From NCBI GenBank assembly GCA_964523015.1, contig CAZFXN010000052.1:1-20552 (forward strand): 20,552 nucleotides of DNA, written 5' to 3'. This document shows, in pieces, positions 13,537 to 20,552 of this stretch. The stretch's first letter is position 1. Every line of letters begins with the position of its first letter. The translations under genes and the position numbers were made by a program. This stretch comes from JAWXBT01 sp964523015 (GTDB lineage Bacteria > Bdellovibrionota_C > UBA2361 > J135). The notes under the pieces were generated by a model that had not been told where the DNA came from, ran no database searches, and worked only from the letters and a program-made list of their open reading frames with translations.

Positions 13537-14760
13537 TTACTCAGCTTGCTTTCTTAAAAAAGTAGGAATCTCATACTTATCTTCATCTTCACTACTTGAT
13601 AGGACTGAGAGTTTCTTTAACTTAATAACTTCACCGGAACTCTCTTTTCCTTTTCTAGCAAAAGCTGGCATTTCAAATCGACCTTCGCTGCCAATACCTT
13701 GACTGCCAATGCCTTGAATTGGTCGATTCACATGGGCCAAAGTTAGAGTGTTCTCATCTCCAACACCCTTACCAAATCCAGTGGCAATTACTGTAACTCT
13801 TACGCGATCCTCAAGATTAGGATCGATAACCATACCCCAGATGATGTTTGCCTCATCATGAGATTCTTGATGGATTAGATCAGCGGCTTCGTTGATCTCT
13901 TGCAGAGTAACATCAGGAGAAGCAGTGATATTAATAAGCACACCACGTGCGCCATTAATTGAGATATCCTCTAGAAGTGGGCTCGAGATAGCTTTTTCAG
14001 CAGCTTCAACTGCTCTGTTCTCTCCCGAAGCCTCGCCGGTACCCATCATGGCCATGCCCATCTCGGACATTACAGCTCTGACGTCAGCGAAGTCTACGTT
14101 AACTAAACCCTCAACGATAATAAGATCGCTGATACCTTTTACTGCTTGATACAAAATATCATCAGCTTTTCTAAAAGTATCTAAGAGAGAGGTATTTCTA
14201 CCTGCGATGGAGAGTAATCTTTGATTTGGAATTGTAATAAGTGTATCGACTTGCTTCCTTAGTCCTTCAATGCCTTGCTCAGCATTGCGCATACGTCGCT
14301 TGCCTTCAAACAGGAATGGCTTTGTAACAACACCAACTGTTAAGCAACCAAGCTCTTTGGCTACACGAGCAATAACTTCAGCACCACCTGTTCCAGTACC
14401 ACCGCCCATACCAGCAGTTACGAAGACCATATCGGCCCCATCAAGAGCTTGACGAATCTTCTCAACGCTCTCCTCTGCAGCAGCTTTACCAACCTCAGGA
14501 TCTGCTCCAGCACCTAGACCTTTGGTAATCTCGTCCCCTAACTTTAATTTAATCTTTGATGGGCTTGTGGCGAGCGCTTGGGCATCTGTATTAGCTGCGA
14601 TGAAGTCGACTCCATCAAGGCCAACGCGGATCATGTTGTTAACTGCGTTACTACCACCGCCACCGATACCAAGAACTTTAATATTGGCTCGATTTACCTC
14701 AAGCTTAAGATCCATCTGGTTTCCGCCTGGTTTGTTATTGTTATTGTCGCTATCGTTCAT
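13537..14760 (-). CDS. ftsZ: Cell division protein FtsZ
   Basis: FtsZ is the tubulin-like GTPase that forms the cytokinetic ring. From the ATG at 14760 the protein has 407 residues. It has a short asparagine-rich N-tail (NDSDNNNNKPGG), GIGGGGSNAVNNM for nucleotide contact, the tubulin signature GGGTGTG (about 119-125), NQRLL and the T7-loop segment NVDFADVRAVM (about 221-231). A modest linker (about 340-395) precedes the conserved C-terminal peptide YEIPTFLRKQAE, which binds FtsA and other partners. The frame continues to a TTG at 14808, but GAGGG lies 7 bases before the ATG at 14760, so I prefer that start. It is the last gene of the cluster, followed by a strong terminator. A 277-base gap separates it from ftsA, room for its own promoter. 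Confidence 0.96.
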   Translation of the reverse strand: MNDSDNNNNKPGGNQMDLKLEVNRANIKVLGIGGGGSNAVNNMIRVGLDGVDFIAANTDAQALATSPSKIKLKLGDEITKGLGAGADPEVGKAAAEESVEKIRQALDGADMVFVTAGMGGGTGTGGAEVIARVAKELGCLTVGVVTKPFLFEGKRRMRNAEQGIEGLRKQVDTLITIPNQRLLSIAGRNTSLLDTFRKADDILYQAVKGISDLIIVEGLVNVDFADVRAVMSEMGMAMMGTGEASGENRAVEAAEKAISSPLLEDISINGARGVLINITASPDVTLQEINEAADLIHQESHDEANIIWGMVIDPNLEDRVRVTVIATGFGKGVGDENTLTLAHVNRPIQGIGSQGIGSEGRFEMPAFARKGKESSGEVIKLKKLSVLSSSEDEDKYEIPTFLRKQAE

Positions 14761-15037
14761 CGAACTGCCCTCAAGATTAATTACAACTTTTACTGCTGCA
14801 TTTTTCAATGCTGCATCTCACGATGCTGAACTAGTGATCCTATAACACAAACACCCGCTAGTCGGTAACCGAACTCAAATAATTTTCAAAAATAGAGTAT
14901 GGTGTAATTGGTACCAGTTACTTTAGGCAACTTAAACTAAGTATCGTTCAGTGTAAAGAGATATTTAAGAACAAAAAAATACTTATATAGTCAGAGAGTA
15001 AACTATAAAACGATGGTATGAAAAGTCACTTTCTGGA
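14761..15037 (-). promoter_or_regulatory. ftsA-ftsZ intergenic region with a possible ftsZ promoter
   Basis: This 277-base gap is long for ftsA-ftsZ. On the minus strand TGTTATAGG (14839-14847) reads as an extended -10 (TGn plus TATAGG), with only a poor -35 upstream. TCGGT-A-ACCGA (14862-14872) is a small perfect inverted repeat just upstream of it. Together they could be an internal ftsZ promoter with an operator, but the hexamer match alone is modest. No small gene or convincing RNA structure was seen here. Confidence 0.3.
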
Positions 15038-16267
15038 CTACCCTTCTGCGTCACCAAACCACTCGTTGACTTTGCGAGTCAATTTTTTAAAGAGACCACT
15101 CTCATGTTGATTATAACGAAAATAACTCTTTGCACGGGTCGCATACTTAACTAAACCCAATGCGGTTGTAAGATCTTTTCTGGATCCAATGTTTAAGCCA
15201 GTAACATCTTGGGGAATACCGATGCGGATAGGAAGATTAAAATAATTCTGAGCAAGATCTGCAATCCCTCTTAAAGAGGAGCCCCCTCCACTAAGAATTA
15301 TTCCACTAGCTAAAAATTCACTGCATCCTGCGCGGTAGATTTCATCATTCACAAGATTAAATATCTCTTCAATCCTTGGTTTTATTATCTCACTTAGAAC
15401 TTGAGTGGATAACACTCTTGGCGCTCGCCCTCCTGTTGAAGGCACCTCTACTATTTCATCAGATCTAATCTGAGTAGAATCAGCCATGCCGTGTTTAATC
15501 TTGATCTCTTCGGCTGATATTATCGGGCTTCTAAGACCTGAAGCGATATCACTTGTAACATGACTACCACCAACAGGAATCACTGCAGTATGCTTAACTG
15601 AGCCACGATGAAAGATTATTAAATCAGAGGTGCCACCTCCAATATCTAACATGCATACGCCTAAATCCTTCTCCTCATTGCTAACAATAACCTCTGAGGA
15701 AGCCAAGGCAGAAACAACGATATCCTTAACCGATAGACCACACCGGTTAGCACACTTCACTACATTCTGCGCGCTAGCTATGGATCCAGATATAATATGC
15801 ACCCGTGTTTCGAGTCTAACGCCTGACATCCCAAGTGGTTCTTTAATTCCATCTTGACCATCAATAATAAAATCTTGTGGGAGAACATGTAGGATTTCTC
15901 GATCTTCTGGTATCGCAACAGCTTTAGCAGCTTCAATTACTCTATCGATATCAGTATCTGTTACCTCTTTTGATCTAACAGCAACAACACCCTGACTATT
16001 GAAACTTTTTATATGAGCACCGCCAACAGAGGTATATACTGAAGATATCTCAACACCTGAGGCTGATTCAGCCTCATTTACAGCCTTTGTAATGGACTCA
16101 ACTGTTGATTCAATGTTAATAACGACACCTTTTCGTAGCCCCAAGGAGGGAGCTTGCCCTACTCCAAGCACACGAATCTTTGAATCTTGATCAACTTCAG
16201 AAACGACCACAGAAACTGTACTCGTACCGATGTCTAGCCCAACTATAATATTTGATTTACTACTCAT
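15038..16267 (-). CDS. ftsA: Cell division protein FtsA
   Basis: FtsA is the actin-like protein that tethers FtsZ to the membrane and recruits later divisome proteins. This 409-residue protein shows the phosphate-1 motif GLDIGTS (10-16), an FtsA-specific 1C subdomain (about 80-165), phosphate-2 DIGGGTSD (208-215) and the adenosine motif SGGGSSLRG (326-334). It ends with an amphipathic helix, LFKKLTRKVNEWF (392-404), the membrane-targeting sequence. Length is normal. The ATG at 16267 has no strong ribosome site. It follows ftsQ by 77 bases on the same strand and precedes ftsZ, the standard dcw order. Confidence 0.95.
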   Translation of the reverse strand: MSSKSNIIVGLDIGTSTVSVVVSEVDQDSKIRVLGVGQAPSLGLRKGVVINIESTVESITKAVNEAESASGVEISSVYTSVGGAHIKSFNSQGVVAVRSKEVTDTDIDRVIEAAKAVAIPEDREILHVLPQDFIIDGQDGIKEPLGMSGVRLETRVHIISGSIASAQNVVKCANRCGLSVKDIVVSALASSEVIVSNEEKDLGVCMLDIGGGTSDLIIFHRGSVKHTAVIPVGGSHVTSDIASGLRSPIISAEEIKIKHGMADSTQIRSDEIVEVPSTGGRAPRVLSTQVLSEIIKPRIEEIFNLVNDEIYRAGCSEFLASGIILSGGGSSLRGIADLAQNYFNLPIRIGIPQDVTGLNIGSRKDLTTALGLVKYATRAKSYFRYNQHESGLFKKLTRKVNEWFGDAEG

Positions 16268-16344
16268 GAGGTATACTTATCCAATTCCATCATAAGAATA
16301 AAGAAGAAGAATGATTAAATAAAAAAAATCTTAAGGTGTCATTC

Positions 16345-17205
16345 TCATTTCGATTTTTTATCAACTGGCACTTCTGGCACCATCTTAACAACGGCAAGCC
16401 TTTGATATGCGAGATCAATCTCTGAAATATCCTTTTCCTTACCATCAAGTTCTCTAAGTAATATCTTGAGCCTGGCTGCCTGCTCCTGTAACGCCTTCCA
16501 ATCTTCCTTTGCAAAATCAAACCTGGCCCGGATCTCAGGAGAGCCCATTGCTACAAAAAGCTCCCCATTTTTCGATAGATCACCTGAGGTCACTTTTAAT
16601 CCAGTAACCCGTTCAACTGTTTTAAGAGCTTTTGTTGCATAATCAAAACGGGCCTTTACTACTTCAGGAGAAGCATTTTTACGGCTTAATCCCTTAATCA
16701 CCTTTAATTTGCCGTATTTCTGTTCAACTTCTGCAAATCTAACCTTTTGCTCTTCGTCAGTTAGCGCTCCTGAAGAAACAGGAAACATAAACGCGCCCTC
16801 TGCACCAATTAGCCAGGACTCGTTGTCAATAAAAGCTATATAAGTTGGTTTTCTCTCTATCACCTTTATATCAAAACATCCCCAATCAGGTAATATCCAC
16901 TCATCGCAAGGCAAGGTCAGTGCATCAGAGACATACATATTTGAGCGTAATTTTTCGACAACTCTCTTTGAATTAAGTAACCACCAAAAAACACTTTCAT
17001 CTAATGGTAAAGATTCCCTAACCTCTGCTTCAGTAACATTATTAAGTCCGGAAACTCGTATCTTTTTTGTAAAAGCGATATCTCTTAACTCTGTTAATGC
17101 AACAGCAGGTAATTCCTTTAATACTGTTCTCGTTTCAGGATAAAATCCAAGAGCAAGTGCAAGCAATAAGATAGGAGCCATCAAAAGAAATGCTTTTAGG
17201 CGCAT
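16345..17205 (-). CDS. ftsQ: Cell division protein FtsQ
   Basis: FtsQ is a bitopic divisome scaffold linking early and late division proteins through FtsB/FtsL. The identification rests on position (murB-ftsQ-ftsA-ftsZ), one N-terminal membrane helix (about 6-21), a POTRA-type segment (IRVSGLNNVTEAEVRESLPL, about 49-68), the IKVIERKPTYIAFIDNESWLIGAEGAFM stretch typical of the FtsQ beta domain (about 113-140), and a C-terminal ISEIDLAYQRLAVVK. From the ATG at 17205 it has 286 residues; GAGGTG lies 8 bases upstream, whereas the TTG at 17211 is too close to it. The cytoplasmic tail is very short. Two cysteines (about 100 and 110) flank an inserted turn before the beta domain and could form a periplasmic disulfide. 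FtsQ sequences diverge widely, so the call leans partly on context. Confidence 0.85.
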   Translation of the reverse strand: MRLKAFLLMAPILLLALALGFYPETRTVLKELPAVALTELRDIAFTKKIRVSGLNNVTEAEVRESLPLDESVFWWLLNSKRVVEKLRSNMYVSDALTLPCDEWILPDWGCFDIKVIERKPTYIAFIDNESWLIGAEGAFMFPVSSGALTDEEQKVRFAEVEQKYGKLKVIKGLSRKNASPEVVKARFDYATKALKTVERVTGLKVTSGDLSKNGELFVAMGSPEIRARFDFAKEDWKALQEQAARLKILLRELDGKEKDISEIDLAYQRLAVVKMVPEVPVDKKSK

Positions 17206-17292
17206 GAACAAAACACCTCATGGGCAAAATTAATAGGAAGACTAAGACAAGTTACAGGTTAGCGCATGAATAGGGCAAGTGGTTTTTGTTGA

Positions 17293-18258
17293 TTACCAGA
17301 TAAGCACTTCTGGCTTTAATTCCACTCCGGATTTCTCTTTAACTGAATCCTGACAAACCTCTATAATTGATACTACATCAGCTGCGGTAGCTTCTCGTGA
17401 CTGATTAACTATCCAGTTACCGTGTTTTTCTGACACCTTGGCCCCACCAATAGTAAAACCTTTGAGTCCTGCCTGCTCAATCAAAACACCAGCAGTCAAC
17501 CCTCCCGGGGGATTCTTAAATACGGATCCGGCTGACGGGACAGTAATAGGCTGAGCTGCCTTTCGGTGAACTAAGTTTTCAGCTCGCTGCTTAAGAATTA
17601 GATCTTTATCTCCAGGAGTAAGTTTAATCCAGATCTTTGTAACGATACTGTTAGAAGGTAAGTTTGATTTACGGTATGAAAAATCTATCTCTTTATTTGA
17701 GAGTCTAATAATCTCTCCTTTATCTGTTACTACTGATACCTCTTTAATAATCTCGCTCATACTACTACCGTGAGCACCGGCATTCATGTAAGTAGCACCA
17801 CCAATTGATGCAGGAATACCTCCAGCAAACTCTAATCCTGAAAACCCTAATGAGCTTAATTCGTGAGATAGAGTGATAAGTGGCATTGCTCCGCCAACTA
17901 CGAACTCCTCCTTTCCTACCTGGCTTCCCACCTGACTCCAAAATCTAAAAGATCGCCCGAGTTTAATAACCCAATGATCAATCCCTTCATCAGGTATTAA
18001 TAGATTACTTCCAGCTCCAATAACCTTAAATGGATCGCCTCTCACTGCCATTAATTTTACTAAACTAGCTAAGGCTTCTTCCTCCTCTATTTCAATAAAA
18101 AGCGGGACAGGCCCACCTATTGCATAAGTAGTTAGTTTTTTTCCGGTCATCCCATTTTTAAGTTTTGTCCCCTTTGGTAGGGGCATTTCGGGCTTTGGTA
18201 ATACTTTAGGTGGCACTTTGGGTAGCACTTTTGGCAACACTTGAGATCCAGCACTCAT
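17293..18258 (-). CDS. murB: UDP-N-acetylenolpyruvoylglucosamine reductase MurB
   Basis: MurB reduces UDP-GlcNAc-enolpyruvate to UDP-MurNAc with FAD and NADPH, the second committed step of peptidoglycan precursor synthesis in the cytoplasm. This 321-residue protein has FAD-binding motifs GAGSNLL (81-87) and GIPASIGGATYMNAGAHG (148-164), the substrate tyrosine-arginine YRKS (R196), the proton-donor serine in AGSVFKNP (S245) and the terminal catalytic glutamate in KPEVLIW (E317). An unusual 30-residue proline/lysine-rich N-terminus carries four VLPK-like repeats, and SQVGSQVG (108-115) is another tandem repeat. The start overlaps murC by four bases (ATGA). Starting at a later methionine (M25 or M37) would remove the repeats, but the overlap favours 18258. 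Confidence 0.93.
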   Translation of the reverse strand: MSAGSQVLPKVLPKVPPKVLPKPEMPLPKGTKLKNGMTGKKLTTYAIGGPVPLFIEIEEEEALASLVKLMAVRGDPFKVIGAGSNLLIPDEGIDHWVIKLGRSFRFWSQVGSQVGKEEFVVGGAMPLITLSHELSSLGFSGLEFAGGIPASIGGATYMNAGAHGSSMSEIIKEVSVVTDKGEIIRLSNKEIDFSYRKSNLPSNSIVTKIWIKLTPGDKDLILKQRAENLVHRKAAQPITVPSAGSVFKNPPGGLTAGVLIEQAGLKGFTIGGAKVSEKHGNWIVNQSREATAADVVSIIEVCQDSVKEKSGVELKPEVLIW

Positions 18259-19637
18259 AAGCCTGCTTCAGAGATTCGATTTAAAAGTAATTGCGGCAAC
18301 TGGCCAATAGTTCCTGCACCTAGACATACCACAATATCGTTAGACTTTAGAGACGGAACTATAGATAGGGCATCCTTAAAGTCTTTTACAAAATGTTTTG
18401 AAGGATGATTTAGTGCGTTATATAAACTCTCACCAGTAATATTTTCTATCGGATCTTCGCTAGCTGCATAAATTTCTGTCAGGATTAAATTATCACAATC
18501 ACCAAAGCTAGTTAAAAATTCTGCAAAGCAGCTCTTAGTCCGGGAATATCGGTGTGGTTGAAAAATAACGTGCAGCTTGCGATCTTTATTATTAATACTG
18601 CTTCTAAGCGCTGACAAAGTTGCTCTTATCTCAGTTGGATGATGGCCGTAATCGTTTATTACAATTATTCCCCTAGCCTCTCCTACTTTTTCAAGTCGTC
18701 TGCCGACTCCTGGAAAAGTAGAGATTGCAGTGCTAATCACATCAGGATTTATTCCTAATTCTAACGCAACAGCGATTGCTGCTAAAGAGTTAGAAACCAT
18801 ATGGTGTCCAAGCATCGGCAAAGTAATACTTACTAATTTATCTTTGTCCTTATAAAGATCATATCTCATGCAATCTACATCGCTCTTTATATTTTTTGCA
18901 TGAATCTCAGCATCTGGTCTTAATCCGTAAGTTACTTTCCGTCGGGAATATAGTTCAGCAAGTTTCTCAACCTTTGGATCATCGATACATAAAACTGCTA
19001 GTCCATAAAAAGGTACACTCTCAACGAAGCTACAAAAGGCCTCCTCAAGATCTGACATTGAGGCGTAGGCTTCAAGATGCTCACTATCAATATTAGTTAC
19101 AATGGCAATTGTAGGTTTTAAAAGTAAAAAGCTTCTGTCACTCTCATCAGATTCGGCAACTAAGAAATCTCCTTTGCCAAGCTTTGCACCACTTCCACCA
19201 ATCGATTTTACCTGTCCGCCAACAATAACAGTTGGATCTTTATCTGCTGCCTCTAAGATATGGGCGATCATGCTTGTAGTTGATGTTTTTCCATGAGACC
19301 CGGCAACAGCTATTCCGTGCTTTAATCTCATAAGTTCGGCCAGGACTTGAGCGCGCGGAATAACTGGAATCTCCCTTTTATGAGCTTCAACAAGTTCAGG
19401 GTTAGTGGATCTGACAGCTGAGGAGAAAACTAAGAGTGAGGCATTCTCAGGTAAGTTCTCAGCACTATGTCCCTCAAAAATCTTAGCACCTAAACTTTCT
19501 AGCCTATGGCAAGCTTCCCCTTTATTCAGATCGCTTCCAGAAACTTTAAATCCTTGATGCAAAAGTACTTCAGCGATACCGGACATGCCGACACCGCCAA
19601 TACCGGTAAAATGAAAATGCAGGTTAGGATTGTACAT
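18255..19637 (-). CDS. murC: UDP-N-acetylmuramate--L-alanine ligase MurC
   Basis: MurC joins L-alanine to UDP-MurNAc with ATP, the first amino-acid addition in peptidoglycan precursor synthesis. This 460-residue protein has the Mur ligase domains in order. The N-terminal UDP-binding Rossmann fold has HFTGIGGVGMSGIAE (9-23), the ATP loop is GSHGKTSTT (113-121), the central domain has TNIDSEHLEAY, and the C-terminal domain has NDYGHHPTEIRATL and FQPHRYSRT. The HFHFTGIGGVGMSG opening is specific to MurC. It is the first gene of the murC-murB-ftsQ-ftsA-ftsZ series, with a probable promoter at 19678-19706 and a leader of about 34 bases. The ribosome site is weak (AGAG). Confidence 0.95.
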   Translation of the reverse strand: MYNPNLHFHFTGIGGVGMSGIAEVLLHQGFKVSGSDLNKGEACHRLESLGAKIFEGHSAENLPENASLLVFSSAVRSTNPELVEAHKREIPVIPRAQVLAELMRLKHGIAVAGSHGKTSTTSMIAHILEAADKDPTVIVGGQVKSIGGSGAKLGKGDFLVAESDESDRSFLLLKPTIAIVTNIDSEHLEAYASMSDLEEAFCSFVESVPFYGLAVLCIDDPKVEKLAELYSRRKVTYGLRPDAEIHAKNIKSDVDCMRYDLYKDKDKLVSITLPMLGHHMVSNSLAAIAVALELGINPDVISTAISTFPGVGRRLEKVGEARGIIVINDYGHHPTEIRATLSALRSSINNKDRKLHVIFQPHRYSRTKSCFAEFLTSFGDCDNLILTEIYAASEDPIENITGESLYNALNHPSKHFVKDFKDALSIVPSLKSNDIVVCLGAGTIGQLPQLLLNRISEAGL

Positions 19638-19677
19638 TTACTCTGTAGGTTCTATATAAAGATAAAGCTAGGTGCGG

Positions 19678-19706
19678 ACTATAGCAAAGAGTGTGGGTTT
19701 CGCCAA
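19678..19706 (-). promoter_or_regulatory. Probable promoter of the murC-murB-ftsQ-ftsA-ftsZ cluster
   Basis: On the minus strand TTGGCG (19701-19706), a 17-base spacer and TATAGT (19678-19683) form a good sigma70-type promoter. Transcription would begin near 19671, about 34 bases before the murC ATG at 19637. It lies in the 99-base divergent gap with the methyltransferase gene, for which I saw no equally good promoter. Confidence 0.55.
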
Positions 19707-19736
19707 CTTAGGGATTTTATAAAAAATTAATAATCT

Positions 19737-20468
19737 ATGTCAGAAGCTAACAGCGCTATTACCAAATCAACCACCAAATCGGCCAATAAATCCGCTCTAG
19801 CTCGGTATCAACATAAACCGTTTCTTGGCTCAAGTCATAGCTGGGCGATTGAAATTATGGCTTCAATGCCAAAAGATGCCAAGGTATTAGACATTGGGTG
19901 TGGTAGCTCCCCAATAGGAAAGGAGCTAAAAGCTCGGGGGTTTACCTCTCTCACTGCAGTAGAGGTGGATCAGGAGGCCAAGAGGATGGCCCAAGAGGTC
20001 TACCACCAAGTAGTCGACTCTCATTCTGAACTACAAGGAAATAAATACGGAATCGTACTTCTCCTTGATGTAATTGAACACTTAGCAGATCCAGATACAT
20101 TTTTAACTGAAGTTACTGCCCTACTTAATGATGGTGGCACATTTTTAATCTCTGTTCCGAACGTGGCACACTGGAGCGTTCGAATCCCTTTACTCTTTGG
20201 GATATTTAACTATACAGATAGAGCCATCTTGGATCGTACGCATCTGCAATTTTTTACCCGAAGTTTCTTTAAAAAATTAATTACAAATCATAAAGATCTA
20301 TCTCTGACTTACCTTGGTGCAACCATTGAGCCAGCCGAATTTGTCCTGCCCAAAGCGATCTGGGACAACTCAATCTATAGAACAATCTCAAAAGTGAGAC
20401 TTTATTTAGCTAATTTACTGCCAGGACTTATGGCCTATCAGCATGTAGCGATACTTAAGAAAAAATGA
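19737..20468 (+). CDS. Class I SAM-dependent methyltransferase (Methyltransf_23-like)
   Basis: This 243-residue protein has a Rossmann-type methyltransferase fold. SAM motif I is LDIGCGSSP (51-59), the acidic ribose contact follows in AVEVD (74-78), and the motif LLDVIEHLADP (109-119) and ISVPNVAHW (138-146) are typical of UbiG/glycan-type methyltransferases. The downstream FNYTDRAILDRTHLQFFT pattern is common in cell-envelope sugar or lipid methyltransferases. The hydrophobic C-terminal region (VRLYLANLLPGLMAYQHVAIL) may touch membrane. The N-terminus holds a degenerate four-residue repeat ITKS-TTKS-ANKS (8-19). The start is the first ATG and has no clear ribosome site. It is divergent from murC. 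The substrate cannot be determined from the sequence. Confidence 0.85.
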   Translation: MSEANSAITKSTTKSANKSALARYQHKPFLGSSHSWAIEIMASMPKDAKVLDIGCGSSPIGKELKARGFTSLTAVEVDQEAKRMAQEVYHQVVDSHSELQGNKYGIVLLLDVIEHLADPDTFLTEVTALLNDGGTFLISVPNVAHWSVRIPLLFGIFNYTDRAILDRTHLQFFTRSFFKKLITNHKDLSLTYLGATIEPAEFVLPKAIWDNSIYRTISKVRLYLANLLPGLMAYQHVAILKKK

Positions 20469-20534
20469 AAAATAAGTGAAAAATCATATTCTCTCTGACT
20501 GCCTTATCACTCAAACTGACAAACCTACTACTCG

Positions 20535-20552
20535 ACTTCCACCGGTGGAAGT
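20535..20552. repeat. Perfect 18-base palindrome at the window's right edge
   Basis: The last 18 bases, centred on CCACCGGTGG, are a perfect palindrome with nine-base arms and no spacer. It begins 66 bases after the methyltransferase stop. It may be the start of a longer inverted repeat, a terminator stem or a mobile-element end cut off by the window. Its core CACCGGTGGAA also occurs at 2790-2800. Confidence 0.45.

Noticed and set aside
14522..14845. 107-codon plus-strand frame opposite ftsZ
   Set aside because: It is antisense to strongly conserved FtsZ coding sequence and resembles no protein; it is a shadow frame.
16321..16328. Run of eight A (T on the minus strand) after ftsQ as a possible terminator
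   Set aside because: No stem precedes the run on the minus strand, and the downstream gene ftsA belongs to the same cluster.
16290..16520. 76-codon minus-strand frame at the ftsQ 3' end
   Set aside because: It mostly overlaps ftsQ in another frame and lacks a ribosome site or any family resemblance.

Overview
The window looks like chromosomal DNA from a diderm (Gram-negative) bacterium of modest G+C. An FtsEX/EnvC-type division module, an Mla-type lipid transport operon, an AsmA-family protein and a putative lipoprotein all imply an outer membrane. The order ftsE-ftsX-envC-like-ctpA and an MlaD with GDGLL-type repeats recall deltaproteobacterial-type lineages, but the taxonomy is an inference. 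No rRNA, tRNA, CRISPR array or intact insertion sequence was seen.

Region 1 (about 1-2960) is accessory in character. It holds a Gfo/Idh/MocA oxidoreductase (+), then two tandem, non-identical HigBA toxin-antitoxin pairs (both -, toxin gene first), then a 383-base stretch without a credible gene. The first pair has a clear promoter with a palindromic operator between -35 and -10.

Region 2 (2958-5442) has an AsmA-family protein translationally coupled (TAGTG) to a UPF0316/DUF2179-type membrane protein on +, and a convergent unknown 83-residue gene on - with a good promoter of its own.

Region 3 (5579-10005, all -) is ftsE-ftsX-envC-like-ctpA. FtsEX would use ATP hydrolysis to drive the EnvC-like coiled-coil/LytM protein, which has lost its zinc ligands and so should activate an amidase encoded elsewhere. 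CtpA is a periplasmic S41 processing protease.

Region 4 (10251-13440, all +) is an operon of an unrecognised putative lipoprotein, MlaE, MlaF and MlaD, with 4-base ATGA overlaps between the last three: a phospholipid transporter for outer-membrane maintenance.

Region 5 (13466-19637, all -) is the distal part of a division and cell wall (dcw) cluster, murC-murB-ftsQ-ftsA-ftsZ. It has a likely promoter before murC and a strong intrinsic terminator after ftsZ. Region 6 is a divergent SAM-dependent methyltransferase (+) followed by a perfect palindrome at the window edge.

No clearly undescribed multi-gene system is evident. The least explained elements are the small gene at 5191-5442, the lipoprotein heading the mla operon, the paired HigBA modules, short four-residue tandem repeats in several envelope proteins, a cysteine-pair insertion in FtsQ, and an apparent two-fold excess of GATC sites.
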